This document shows positions 27,569-37,426 of a stretch of DNA of 64,000 nucleotides, piece by piece; within the stretch, counting starts at the first letter, position 1; each line of letters begins with the position of its first letter. Below the pieces are notes generated by a model. The model had not been told where the DNA came from and searched no databases. It worked only from the letters and a program-made list of their open reading frames with translations. A program made the translations under genes and the position numbers. Source of the DNA: Paenibacillus tarimensis (GTDB lineage Bacteria; Bacillota; Bacilli; Paenibacillales; Paenibacillaceae); contig NZ_JAKGAO010000009.1 of the NCBI RefSeq assembly GCF_021532315.1, positions 186,001-250,000 on the forward strand. The letters are read 5' to 3'.

Positions 27569-28681
27569 ATGACAGCAACCAAAGGACTTGAGGGCATTGT
27601 CGCCACTACATCGTCAATCAGCTCGATCATTGACGGCGTGTTGACTTACCGCGGCATTAACATTGATGAGCTGGCGGAGCATGCGACGTTTGAAGAAACC
27701 GCATACCTGCTTTGGTACGGCAAACTGCCGAACGCGACCGAACTGAAAGGTCTGATGGATGAATTAAGTGCCAATGCCGCAGTACCTGCCGAGGTGCTTG
27801 AGCAGATAAAGCTCTATCCTAAGGGAACAAACTCGATGGCCGCTTTGCGGACAGCGGTTTCAAGCCTAGCGCTGTATGATGAGTCGGCTAACGATATGTC
27901 AGCCGAAGCCAACCTGCGCAAAGCCATCAAGCTCCAGGCCCAGCTCCCGACAATTGTCGCCGCATTCGCCCGCATCCGGGAAGGCCAGGAACCGATCGCT
28001 CCGAAAGCGGGAGCAACGATTGCCTACAATTTCCTTTATATGCTGACAGGACAAGAGCCCGAAGAGGTTGCTGTGAAAGCGCTCGATCAGGCGCTTGTGC
28101 TTCATGCGGACCATGAGCTGAACGCCTCTACGTTCGCAGCACGGGTAACCGTCGCCACACTCTCCGACATCTATTCCGGCGTTACCTCCGCAATCGGCGC
28201 CCTCAAAGGACCGCTGCACGGCGGCGCCAATGAAGCGGTTATGGTTATGCTCGATGAGATCGGCTCGGTTGACAACGTAGAGCCTTACATTAACGAGAAG
28301 CTTAACAATAAAGAGAAGATTATGGGCTTTGGCCACCGTGTCTACAAGAACGGCGATCCGCGGGCCAAGCATCTGCAGCATATGTCTCGTGAGCTCGGCA
28401 AGCTTACTGGAAACATGGAGCTCTATAATATGTCGGTCAAGATTGAAGAGCTTGTAACAGGCCAGAAGGGTCTTAAGCCAAATGTGGACTTCTATTCGGC
28501 ATCCGTCTATACGAACTTGAAGATTGCCCGTGACCTCTTTACGCCGATCTTCGCGATCAGCCGGGTGTCGGGGTGGACTGCGCATATTCTGGAGCAGTAC
28601 GAGAACAATCGTCTGATTCGTCCGCGCGCCGAATATACGGGGCCGGCGGATAGTCCGTTTATTCCATTGGAGCAGCGTTAA
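27569..28681 (+). CDS. citZ: citrate synthase
   Basis: AAAGGAGAG precedes the ATG at 27569; the in-frame ATG at 27536 has none. The 370-residue protein is a type I short-form citrate synthase. It carries YRGINIDELAEHATFEE at the N-terminus, the catalytic HADHELNAST, then GPLHGGANEAV and GFGHRVYKNGDPRAKHL. It condenses oxaloacetate and acetyl-CoA to citrate. It is first in the citZ-icd-mdh cluster, the same order as in Bacillus, with a possible CcpC box ahead of it. A hairpin (about 28709-28772) separates it from icd. Confidence 0.96.
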   Translation: MTATKGLEGIVATTSSISSIIDGVLTYRGINIDELAEHATFEETAYLLWYGKLPNATELKGLMDELSANAAVPAEVLEQIKLYPKGTNSMAALRTAVSSLALYDESANDMSAEANLRKAIKLQAQLPTIVAAFARIREGQEPIAPKAGATIAYNFLYMLTGQEPEEVAVKALDQALVLHADHELNASTFAARVTVATLSDIYSGVTSAIGALKGPLHGGANEAVMVMLDEIGSVDNVEPYINEKLNNKEKIMGFGHRVYKNGDPRAKHLQHMSRELGKLTGNMELYNMSVKIEELVTGQKGLKPNVDFYSASVYTNLKIARDLFTPIFAISRVSGWTAHILEQYENNRLIRPRAEYTGPADSPFIPLEQR

Positions 28682-28708
28682 GCAAAGTATCCAGTTAGGT
28701 TAACAGAG

Positions 28709-28772
28709 CCGGGAGATAAGGGGCGGGCAGGACGGTAACATCGTGAAATGATGGCGTCCGACCCTCCCGGAG
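28709..28772 (+). terminator. hairpin between citZ and icd
   Basis: CCGGGAG near 28711 pairs with CTCCCGG near 28771, with an inner GGACG/CGTCC stem. No long T-run follows, so it may be an attenuator or mRNA-stability element rather than a full terminator. A perfect TATAAT (about 28783) lies just downstream, ahead of icd. Confidence 0.4.
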
Positions 28773-28828
28773 CAATTGTGTTATAATAAACAAGCAAAAT
28801 AAGAAGTTGATAAGGAGGAATTCATTCG

Positions 28829-30121
<1,293 letters not shown>

Positions 30122-30177
30122 GCTAGCGGTCGGTCAGCGGCCCGGCATTTCAGGAATTCATAGGAGGTTGGCAGGGC

Positions 30178-31119
30178 ATGGCAATCAAACGGAATAAGAT
30201 CACAGTCATTGGTGCAGGTTTCACGGGTGCGACTGCAGCACTTATGCTGGCGCAAAAGGAGCTGGGGGATATCGTACTAGTCGATATTCCGCAGCTTGAG
30301 AATCCGACCAAGGGCAAAGCGCTTGATATGCTGGAGTCAACACCTGTGCAGGGCGTGGATGCGAAGATTACAGGCACTTCCGATTATGGCGATACGAAGG
30401 ACTCGGATGTGGTGATTATTACGGCGGGTATTGCACGCAAGCCCGGCATGAGTCGCGACGATCTTGTCAACACGAATGCAGGCATTGTTAGATCAGTGTG
30501 CGGCAATATCAAGGCAACCAGCCCTGACGCTTATGTCATCATTCTGAGCAATCCGGTTGACGCCATGACATTTGTAGCGAATGAAGCACTTGGCTTTCCG
30601 AAGAACCGCGTAATCGGACAGTCCGGTGTACTGGATACGGCCCGCTACTGCACGTTCATCGCGCAGGAGCTTAACGTATCGGTGGAGGATGTCCGCGGCT
30701 TTGTTCTCGGTGGTCACGGCGATGACATGGTGCCGCTTGTTCGATATTCGAATGTTGGCGGTATTCCGATTGAGAAGCTGATCCCCGCAGACCGTATTGA
30801 AGCGATTGTTCAGCGCACACGAGTTGGCGGCGGAGAGATTGTTAACCTGCTCGGCAACGGCAGCGCATATTATGCGCCTGCTGCATCACTTGTTCAGATG
30901 ACGGAAGCGATTCTGAAGGACAAGAAGCGAATAATCCCGGTTATCGCGCTGCTTCAAGGGGAGTATGGATACCATGACCTGTTCATGGGCGTGCCAGTTA
31001 TTCTGGGCGGTGACGGTATCGAAAAGGTGCTTGAACTGGAGCTGACAGCGGAAGAGAAGGCGGCGCTGGACAAGTCTGCGGATTCCGTGCGTAACGTAAT
31101 TAAAGTCATAACAGGCTGA
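30178..31119 (+). CDS. mdh: malate dehydrogenase
   Basis: AGGAGG precedes the ATG by about 11 bases. The 313-residue enzyme is of the lactate-dehydrogenase-like MDH group. It has the nucleotide loop [10 protein letters not shown], a VDIPQ end of strand two (Asp selects NAD), [25 protein letters not shown], and the proton-relay His in [11 protein letters not shown]. It interconverts malate and oxaloacetate. It closes the citZ-icd-mdh cluster; a GC-rich hairpin follows at 31158. Confidence 0.96.
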   Translation: MAIKRNKITVIGAGFTGATAALMLAQKELGDIVLVDIPQLENPTKGKALDMLESTPVQGVDAKITGTSDYGDTKDSDVVIITAGIARKPGMSRDDLVNTNAGIVRSVCGNIKATSPDAYVIILSNPVDAMTFVANEALGFPKNRVIGQSGVLDTARYCTFIAQELNVSVEDVRGFVLGGHGDDMVPLVRYSNVGGIPIEKLIPADRIEAIVQRTRVGGGEIVNLLGNGSAYYAPAASLVQMTEAILKDKKRIIPVIALLQGEYGYHDLFMGVPVILGGDGIEKVLELELTAEEKAALDKSADSVRNVIKVITG

Positions 31120-31157
31120 CAATAGAATGTTCTGCAGCAGTGCAGGGAGCACCTGCA

Positions 31158-31191
31158 GGCAAGGCCCTGACCTTTACGGCAGGGTCTTGCC
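31158..31191 (+). terminator. hairpin after mdh
   Basis: GGCAAGGCCCTG (31158-31169) pairs with CAGGGTCTTGCC (31180-31191). The following GTGTTTAG is only weakly T-rich, so termination may be partial. Confidence 0.5.
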
Positions 31192-31245
31192 GTGTTTAGC
31201 GGCCCCTGCATCTTTTTCTGCTGTGGTGAAAGGAAGGAAAGAGAA

Positions 31246-33516
31246 ATGGCAGGTAAGCAGTGGGAACAACAATGGGAGGACCCCGGAGCAGGACAGCAGA
31301 CAGCATTGGAACAGGCTGCGGTGCTGCTGAAGTCGGTGTACGGGTACGACAGCTTCCGCAAAGGACAATCGGATATTATCGGCGGGCTGCTGGAAGGGCG
31401 CGACACACTGGCAATTCTGCCGACAGGCGGCGGGAAATCGGTTTGCTACCAGATTCCGGCTATGCTCCTGGAGGGAACGACCGTTGTCGTATCGCCGCTT
31501 ATCTCGCTGATGAAGGACCAGGTGGATGCACTGAACAGGCTGGGTGTCCCGGCCGCTTATCTGAACAGCTCGCTCGGCGCAACCGAGTACAGGGACGTTA
31601 TGCGGTCGGCTGCGCGCGGCGACTACAAGCTGCTGTACATAGCACCTGAGCGGCTGGATGCTCCGGCTTTCTCAGGCCTGCTCTCTCAGATGAGGGTGCC
31701 TCTTATCGCTATTGACGAAGCCCACTGCGTTTCGCAGTGGGGCCATGATTTTCGCCCCAGCTACAGGCAGCTCGCCGGATGGATTGGCCGGCTCCAAGAC
31801 CGGCCGCTTGTTGCCGCATTTACGGCAACGGCAACGCCGGATGTGGCCGAAGATATATCTGCCATGCTTTCACTGCGGAATCCCAATGTATTCGTTACCG
31901 GATTTGCCCGCTCGAACCTGTCGCTTTCCGTGCTGAGCGGAGGAGACAAGCGTGGTTATCTGAGGCAGTATCTGGCAGAGCGGCGGGAGCAATCAGGTAT
32001 TATTTATGCTGCGACCCGTAAGGAAGTAGAGCAGCTGCATGCTGAGCTTGGCAAGTGGGGAGTGGAAGCGGGCAAATATCATGGCGGATTGAGCGATGCC
32101 GAGCGGACAGAGAATCAGGAGAAGTTCCGTTTTGACGAGCTGCGTGTCATGGTGGCAACCAACGCCTTCGGGATGGGGATCGACAAGCCGAATGTCCGGT
32201 ATGTCGTGCACTATCAGATGCCCGGCGACATTGAGTCTTACTATCAGGAAGCAGGCCGTGCCGGTCGCGACGGCGAGGAGAGCGAATGCGTGCTGCTGTT
32301 TGAACCGCAGGATACGCAGATCCAGCGATTCCTGATCGATCAGGGAACCGGTGATGAATCCCGCAAATCCATCCAGCTGTCGAAGCTGCAGACCATGATG
32401 AATTACACGCGCACGGAGCGCTGCCTTCAGCAATTTATTGTGGAGTATTTTGGCGAAGCGGATGTCGCTCCCTGCGGCAAATGCAGCAGCTGCCTGGATA
32501 CGAGCGAGCCGATTGATATAACAGCGGATGCACAGATGGCACTATCCTGTGTTGGCCGGATGAAAGGCCGGTTCGGGGTCGTAATGGCAGCAAAGGTGCT
32601 GAAGGGCTCCGGAGAGAAGAGAATCCGGGAATTTGGTTTGGACAGGCTGACGACCTACGGTCTAATGCGCAGCCGTTCCGAGAAGGAGATCGCGGACCTT
32701 CTATACTGGCTTGTTGCCGAAGGTCTGCTGCGGATGAGCGACGGACAGTATCCCACAGTCGCCTTAACAGCGAAGGCACTGCCTGTGCTTGAAGGCAAGG
32801 AGACGCTCTACCGCCGTAAAACCGTTCTGTCGCAGCCGTCCCGTAAAATCGCGGGGGGTGCGGCACAATCCAGTAACGCCGTCAATACCCCGCTCTTTGA
32901 GGCTCTTCGCGCTTGGCGTAAGGAGGCAGCCGCTACAGAAGGCGTTCCGCCGTTCATGCTCTTCTTTGATGCCGCTCTGAGGGAGATGGCGGAGGCCCGC
33001 CCGCGGACGCTCGAGGACCTTCTTGGCATCAAGGGAGTAGGAACTGCGAAGGCGCAGAAATATGGCCGAGCAGTGCTCGGCTTGATAGCTGAGCATTCGG
33101 GCGGCGTAATAGACAGCGGCAGCAGTTTGATGAGGGATGAAGAACGGGTTGACAGCAATCCTGATCACGGAGAAAGAACGGATTACCGGAGAAGCAGCTC
33201 AAGGGATGAGGGCAAGGCGGAGGCCAGTCACACGGTAACCTGGGAAATGTTTCAGAGCGGCATGTCGCCTAAGCAGATTGCAGCGGAGAGGGGCATGAGC
33301 ACTGTTACAATCGAGGGACATCTGATCCGCTGCGCGGAGGAAGGCAGCGAGCTGGACTGGTCCCGCATTGTGAACGAGGAACAAGAGGCGGCTATTCACC
33401 GTGCGGCTGACGAGCTGGGCGACGACAAGCTGAAGCCGCTGAAGGAAGCACTGCCCGATGAAATTGATTATTTTATGATTAAGGCCGTGCTGTGCAAGCG
33501 TAGAATGGGAGCCTGA
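31246..33516 (+). CDS. recQ: ATP-dependent DNA helicase RecQ
   Basis: GGAAGGA precedes the ATG at 31246. The 756-residue protein holds the superfamily 2 helicase core with PTGGGKS (Walker A), IDEAHC (DEAH type), TATATP and QEAGRAGRDG. A zinc-binding RQC region follows (CLQQFIVEYFGE and CGKCSSC), then an HRDC domain (about residues 545-620, with GIKGVGTAKAQKYG) and a C-terminal helix-turn-helix domain (about 660-750, MSPKQIAAERGMSTVTIEGHL). The last domain makes it longer than E. coli RecQ. RecQ unwinds DNA at stalled forks and during recombination. It follows mdh by a hairpin; no SOS box was seen before it. Confidence 0.94.
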   Translation: MAGKQWEQQWEDPGAGQQTALEQAAVLLKSVYGYDSFRKGQSDIIGGLLEGRDTLAILPTGGGKSVCYQIPAMLLEGTTVVVSPLISLMKDQVDALNRLGVPAAYLNSSLGATEYRDVMRSAARGDYKLLYIAPERLDAPAFSGLLSQMRVPLIAIDEAHCVSQWGHDFRPSYRQLAGWIGRLQDRPLVAAFTATATPDVAEDISAMLSLRNPNVFVTGFARSNLSLSVLSGGDKRGYLRQYLAERREQSGIIYAATRKEVEQLHAELGKWGVEAGKYHGGLSDAERTENQEKFRFDELRVMVATNAFGMGIDKPNVRYVVHYQMPGDIESYYQEAGRAGRDGEESECVLLFEPQDTQIQRFLIDQGTGDESRKSIQLSKLQTMMNYTRTERCLQQFIVEYFGEADVAPCGKCSSCLDTSEPIDITADAQMALSCVGRMKGRFGVVMAAKVLKGSGEKRIREFGLDRLTTYGLMRSRSEKEIADLLYWLVAEGLLRMSDGQYPTVALTAKALPVLEGKETLYRRKTVLSQPSRKIAGGAAQSSNAVNTPLFEALRAWRKEAAATEGVPPFMLFFDAALREMAEARPRTLEDLLGIKGVGTAKAQKYGRAVLGLIAEHSGGVIDSGSSLMRDEERVDSNPDHGERTDYRRSSSRDEGKAEASHTVTWEMFQSGMSPKQIAAERGMSTVTIEGHLIRCAEEGSELDWSRIVNEEQEAAIHRAADELGDDKLKPLKEALPDEIDYFMIKAVLCKRRMGA

Positions 33517-33518
33517 TT

Positions 33519-33547
33519 TTGTCTTTGAATTGCGATTGCAGTATACT
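33519..33547 (+). promoter_or_regulatory. SigA-type promoter before the DUF2269-like gene
   Basis: TTGTCT (33519-33524), a 17-base spacer and TATACT (33542-33547) lie 30 bases before the ATG at 33577. Confidence 0.6.
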
Positions 33548-33576
33548 ATTTAATAGAATAATTTGGGGGTGCTGAT

Positions 33577-34014
33577 ATGTTGGATATTATGCTGCTGCTC
33601 CATGTAATTGGAACAGGCGGTATGGGCTTCTATCTGCTGCTGCCGTTCCTCGTAGGGCGTACCACGCAGCTGACAGGGGAAGGGCAGGCAGGTCTGGCCG
33701 AAGGGCTGGTGCTCGGCAACCGGATCGCACAGTATTTTCTGATTCTGCAGCTTCTTACCGGCGGTTACCTGATTTCACAGGCTGGTGAATACACCGTTGC
33801 ATGGATGATTATCGTCATCGTACTGTTCCTGGCGATTGCTGCGCTTGGCGGAATCATGACCAAGCCGTTGAAGGGAATTGTCTCTTCAATCCGTTCAGGT
33901 AAGAGCGCAGCTGAGATGATCAAGCGCGTTCGCACGATGAGCCTGATTGTTCTGGTCATATATCTGGTTATTCTGTATTTCATGCAGTATCCGATGTACA
34001 AGCAAGTGGTATAA
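33577..34014 (+). CDS. DUF2269-like four-helix membrane protein
   Basis: This 145-residue protein has four hydrophobic helices (about residues 3-25, 47-68, 73-93 and 118-140) with a short basic loop (IRSGKSAAEMIKRVR) before the last. The opening LLLHVIGTGGMGFYLLLPFL resembles the DUF2269 family of small integral membrane proteins of unknown function. GGGGGTG precedes the ATG and a good SigA promoter lies directly upstream, so it has its own transcription start. The next gene, kdgK, follows after 33 bases and may be cotranscribed. Confidence 0.65.
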   Translation: MLDIMLLLHVIGTGGMGFYLLLPFLVGRTTQLTGEGQAGLAEGLVLGNRIAQYFLILQLLTGGYLISQAGEYTVAWMIIVIVLFLAIAALGGIMTKPLKGIVSSIRSGKSAAEMIKRVRTMSLIVLVIYLVILYFMQYPMYKQVV

Positions 34015-34047
34015 GCAGAAACAGCCAAAGCGAAGGGAGAAGGGAAC

Positions 34048-35004
34048 GTGACTGGACAATCACCTGATTTGATTACATTCGGGGAAACGATGGCCTTGTT
34101 CATGACACCGGAATTTCGCGCGCTGGAGCATTCATCAGCGCTGGAGCACTCATTCGGCGGCGCAGAGAGTAATGTGGCGATTGGAGCGGCCCGCCTGGGC
34201 AGCTCCGTCGGCTGGTTCGGTGCGCTGGGTAATGACCCGTTCGGCACCCGTATTCTCAAGGCAATCCGCGGGGAAGGTGTGGATGTGTCCCGTGCCCGAT
34301 TGCTGGCCGGTGAACAGACTGGCTTAATGTTCCGGGAGAGCATCGCCGGCAAGCTGGCGGTTCATTACTACCGGAAGCATTCGGCGGCAAGCCGGATGGA
34401 GCCTCAGCATCTTGACCAGGCATACATACAGGGAGCCAAGCTGCTCCATGTGACAGGCATCACCGCAGCCATTAGTGAAACCGCTCGCAATACGATGCTA
34501 GAGGCAGTTCGGATGGCGAAGGAAGCCGGCGTGACCGTCTGCTTTGACCCGAATCTCAGGCTTAAGCTATGGAGCGCAGAGGAGGCCCGCCGTGTCCTGC
34601 TGCCAATAGCGGAGGAAGCGGATTATTTCCTGCCCGGCTGGGATGAGCTGCAGCTGCTCTACGATACAGACAGCGAACAGGATATCATGACCAGGCTTGC
34701 GAAGCTTAAGGCCGTGTCAATTGTGAAGGGCTATAACGGCAGCACGCTAGTGCTGGAGCAAGGGAGCCGGACCGAAGTACCGTTCTACCCGGCTGAGAAG
34801 GTCGTTGACACGGTTGGTGCCGGGGACGGGTTCTGTGCAGGATTTTTGTCAGGTCTGCTGCGCGGACGAACAGCAGTTGACGCAGTGCGGATTGCCAGCA
34901 TCTGCGGCTCGTTGGTCGTTCAAGGGCGCGGAGATTGGGAAGCGCTTCCCGACTGGCAGTCTGTCGAGCGTCTGCTTGAGGACCGGGCATGGGTGGAGCG
35001 TTAG
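34048..35004 (+). CDS. kdgK: 2-keto-3-deoxygluconate kinase (PfkB family)
   Basis: A GTG start at 34048 follows GGGAGAAGGG. The 318-residue sugar kinase starts DLITFGETMALFMTPE and has GGAESNVAIGAARLG, the substrate lid region, and the C-terminal PfkB signature DTVGAGDGFCAGFLSGLL with the catalytic Asp. Overall pattern and length fit KDG kinases, which phosphorylate 2-keto-3-deoxygluconate in pectin and uronate breakdown. No aldolase or uronate gene is beside it, so the substrate is less certain. An 18-base tandem duplication near the N-terminus gives ALEHSSALEHS. A bidirectional terminator follows. Confidence 0.8.
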   Translation: MTGQSPDLITFGETMALFMTPEFRALEHSSALEHSFGGAESNVAIGAARLGSSVGWFGALGNDPFGTRILKAIRGEGVDVSRARLLAGEQTGLMFRESIAGKLAVHYYRKHSAASRMEPQHLDQAYIQGAKLLHVTGITAAISETARNTMLEAVRMAKEAGVTVCFDPNLRLKLWSAEEARRVLLPIAEEADYFLPGWDELQLLYDTDSEQDIMTRLAKLKAVSIVKGYNGSTLVLEQGSRTEVPFYPAEKVVDTVGAGDGFCAGFLSGLLRGRTAVDAVRIASICGSLVVQGRGDWEALPDWQSVERLLEDRAWVER

Positions 35005-35022
35005 TATTCTCCGTCTAATATC

Positions 35023-35069
35023 AAGAAGGAGCTCTCTCAGCCTGCCGGCTGGATGAGCTTCTTCTTTTT
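35023..35069. terminator. bidirectional terminator between kdgK and nagA
   Basis: AAGAAGGAGCTC pairs with GAGCTTCTTC around an inner CAGCC/GGCTG stem, followed by TTTTT on the plus strand and preceded by an A-containing arm on the other. Confidence 0.7.
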
Positions 35070-35119
35070 GTCCTGTAGGCTAAAGCCGGCTTTGCTGTAG
35101 TGGCAGCACAACCACACAA

Positions 35120-36334
35120 TTATCCGGCGAGCTCACCGCCTATCCATGTGGCTTGATGCTCAAAATGTCTGTTCAGGAGCACCATGTCGGCAGACATACC
35201 GGGAGCGATGGTTCCAAGGTGGTCATCCATGCCGAGCAGGCGGGCGGGATTGGTGCTGGCTAGACGGCTGGCTTCCAGGGGACTAAGACCACAATGCTCG
35301 ATGACAAAGCGGAAAGCGCTGAGCATGGTTAATGTGCTGCCCGCCAGGCTTCCGTCCTTCTGTAGTCTGGCTACACCATCCTCAACGGTCAGCGGAAGCC
35401 CGCCGAGCTCGTAGCTTCCGTCGCCAAGACCTGCTGCCGAGATGGCATCTGTTATAAGGATTATTTTGTCAGCCGGCTTGCAGCGCAGCAGTAGCCTGAT
35501 GGCCCCCTCATGGACATGGTGGCCGTCAGCGATGATTTCGGTGCTGATACCGTCCATAGTCAAGACAGCACCTGCTGTTCCGGGCTCTCGATGGTGCAGG
35601 CCGCGCATCGCATTAAACGTGTGAACCGCATGCTGAAGTCCCGCGCCGGCCGCCTCCCTGATCACATCGTAAGATGCATCGGTATGCCCGCAGCTGGCAA
35701 TAATCCCTTCTGATTTCAAAAACCGGATCAGCTCTGTTGCTCCTGGCTGTTCGGGTGCAAGAGTTACGATCTTGATGAGCTCCGGGTAATCTGCGGTCCA
35801 CTGCTTCAGCCACACCGTATTCGGTTCTGTAATAAAAGCGGGATTTTGGGCGCCTGGCCAGCGCGGGCTGATGAACGGTCCCTCCAGATGAACCCCGAGC
35901 AGCCTGGCCCCCTTGCTGAGATCCTGCTCTCGCCAGGAGGCAGCAGCGGCAAGCATCCTTTCAATTGCAGGCTTGGATGCCGTCACAGATGTAGCCAGCA
36001 TCCCGGTTGTGCCGTGGGCTGCATGAAAGCGGGTGATCTGCTCATACGATGGGATGGAAGCATCCATAAAATCACCGCCCGAGCCGCCGTGACAGTGGAT
36101 ATCAATAAAGCCAGGCAGCAGCCATCCGCCATGCGCATCAACAGCCGGACAGTCATTCTGGTGGTCCGGCGAAGGCTGTTCACCTGATAAGGTATGATGA
36201 GGCTCTGCTGCACCAGTTGCTTCTACCGCCAGAATTCGGCCATCCCGTATATGAACGCTGCCGAATATGACAGCATTGCCTGCTGCAATCTGCGCGTTGT
36301 AGAGACGCCACTCCGTTTTAGAGGCTGGAATCAT
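35120..36334 (-). CDS. nagA: N-acetylglucosamine-6-phosphate deacetylase
   Basis: GGGAGGG precedes the ATG at 36334, which overlaps the end of nagB by 17 bases; the longer frame to 36445 would lie wholly inside nagB. The 404-residue amidohydrolase has the metal motif PGFIDIHCHGG, GHTDASYD, HTFNAM, DGHHVHEG and ITDAISAAGLGDG. It removes acetate from GlcNAc-6-phosphate to give glucosamine-6-phosphate, the substrate of NagB. The overlap shows translational coupling in a nagB-nagA operon for amino-sugar and cell-wall recycling. No GntR-type regulator gene follows. Confidence 0.94.
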   Translation of the reverse strand: MIPASKTEWRLYNAQIAAGNAVIFGSVHIRDGRILAVEATGAAEPHHTLSGEQPSPDHQNDCPAVDAHGGWLLPGFIDIHCHGGSGGDFMDASIPSYEQITRFHAAHGTTGMLATSVTASKPAIERMLAAAASWREQDLSKGARLLGVHLEGPFISPRWPGAQNPAFITEPNTVWLKQWTADYPELIKIVTLAPEQPGATELIRFLKSEGIIASCGHTDASYDVIREAAGAGLQHAVHTFNAMRGLHHREPGTAGAVLTMDGISTEIIADGHHVHEGAIRLLLRCKPADKIILITDAISAAGLGDGSYELGGLPLTVEDGVARLQKDGSLAGSTLTMLSAFRFVIEHCGLSPLEASRLASTNPARLLGMDDHLGTIAPGMSADMVLLNRHFEHQATWIGGELAG

Positions 36335-37055
36335 GAAGCTCCCTCCCAGCATCGCGGTCCAGCAGAACGGTAACGTCGGCATGGGTCTGCAGCAATGATG
36401 CCGGGCATGCGGTTGAGATTGACCCAGCCAAAGCCTCACTAACAACTGCCGCTTTGTCTGCCCCTGTGACGACGAGCAGAATGGACCTTGCCTTCAGAAT
36501 CGAACCCATTCCCATTGTAATGGCCTGCCTCGGCACTTCATCTTCCGAGTGGAAGAAACGCGCGTTCGCTGCGCGGGTTTCCGGCTCCAGGGTGACCAAA
36601 TGGGTTCTCGCGGTCAATGCATGACCCGGCTCATTAAATCCGATATGCCCGTTATGGCCGATACCAAGCAGCTGCAAATCAATCGGATGCTCCTCCAGCA
36701 GGCTGTCATATCGCTGGCATTCGGCCTCGAGATCAGCTGCCATTCCGTCAGGTATGTATATGTTCCGAGGATTGAAGTCGGTATGCCGGAACAAGTGCTG
36801 CAGCATGTATTGCCGGTAGCTCTGCGGATGGCTTCCGGAGAGTCCGACATATTCGTCCAGATTGAAGCTCAGCGCTTTTGCGAAGGAAACGCGGCCTTGC
36901 GAATACAAGCTGACGAGCTGCTCGTAGATGCCGATAGGTGTTGAGCCGGTGGCGAATCCCAGCGTACAATCCGGTTTTTCCTGCAGAAGCTGAGTGATCA
37001 GCCTGGCTGCATAGGCGTAAAGTGCAGCCTTGTCGTCGAATCTCTTGATCTTCAT
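36318..37055 (-). CDS. nagB: glucosamine-6-phosphate deaminase
   Basis: This 245-residue enzyme carries GFATGSTPIG (phosphate loop), FNLDEYVGL (catalytic Asp) and GIGHNGHIGFNEPG (ring-opening His), all of the NagB family. It converts glucosamine-6-phosphate to fructose-6-phosphate and ammonia. AGGAGG lies 11 bases before the ATG. A SigA-type promoter is visible 40-70 bases upstream. It leads the nagB-nagA operon, the two steps that feed GlcNAc-6-phosphate into glycolysis. Confidence 0.95.
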   Translation of the reverse strand: MKIKRFDDKAALYAYAARLITQLLQEKPDCTLGFATGSTPIGIYEQLVSLYSQGRVSFAKALSFNLDEYVGLSGSHPQSYRQYMLQHLFRHTDFNPRNIYIPDGMAADLEAECQRYDSLLEEHPIDLQLLGIGHNGHIGFNEPGHALTARTHLVTLEPETRAANARFFHSEDEVPRQAITMGMGSILKARSILLVVTGADKAAVVSEALAGSISTACPASLLQTHADVTVLLDRDAGRELHDSSL

Positions 37056-37095
37056 CGCTTTAAGAGCCTCCTATCCAGAGTCCGGTTTTTCCTTA

Positions 37096-37125
37096 ATAGT
37101 ACCCCTACCTTTGCGGCTTAATCAA
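37096..37125 (-). promoter_or_regulatory. candidate SigA promoter for nagB-nagA
   Basis: On the minus strand TTGATT (37120-37125), an 18-base spacer and TACTAT (37096-37101) precede the nagB start by 40 bases. I see no clear NagR-type operator. Confidence 0.5.
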
Positions 37126-37426
37126 CACAGCTGGATTGAAGCATTCGTAAATGGAATCAAGTGTATAGACAGAGGCCGTCCATAATGCTCAAGAGGCTCA
37201 CCGGCTCCACAACTCTCATGTAAAGGGGGCTTCTACTGCTCTTGTATCATTGGGATGCGCATAACAGCGGAAAAGGGTACAATTGGAAGGATGAATCAAT
37301 CGAATACCAATCACCGGAGATTTTTGCTATGCTAGCAAAAGTGGAAGTCTATATGACATATTTTAAGGTCTAGGGGAAAACGGCAAGTAAATCACCAAGC
37401 TGGATGCAGCCGATGGGAGTCGATCT
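37126..37426. other. intergenic region between nagB and fni
   Basis: About 300 bases without a credible gene. The only structure is an exact dyad of 8-base arms, TTTTGCTA-TGC-TAGCAAAA (37322-37340), about 87 bases before the fni ATG. It could be an operator or a small hairpin. Confidence 0.35.

Noticed and set aside
36318-36445. Longer nagA start at 36445
   Set aside because: It would lie wholly inside nagB, and the ATG at 36334 has a strong ribosome binding site.
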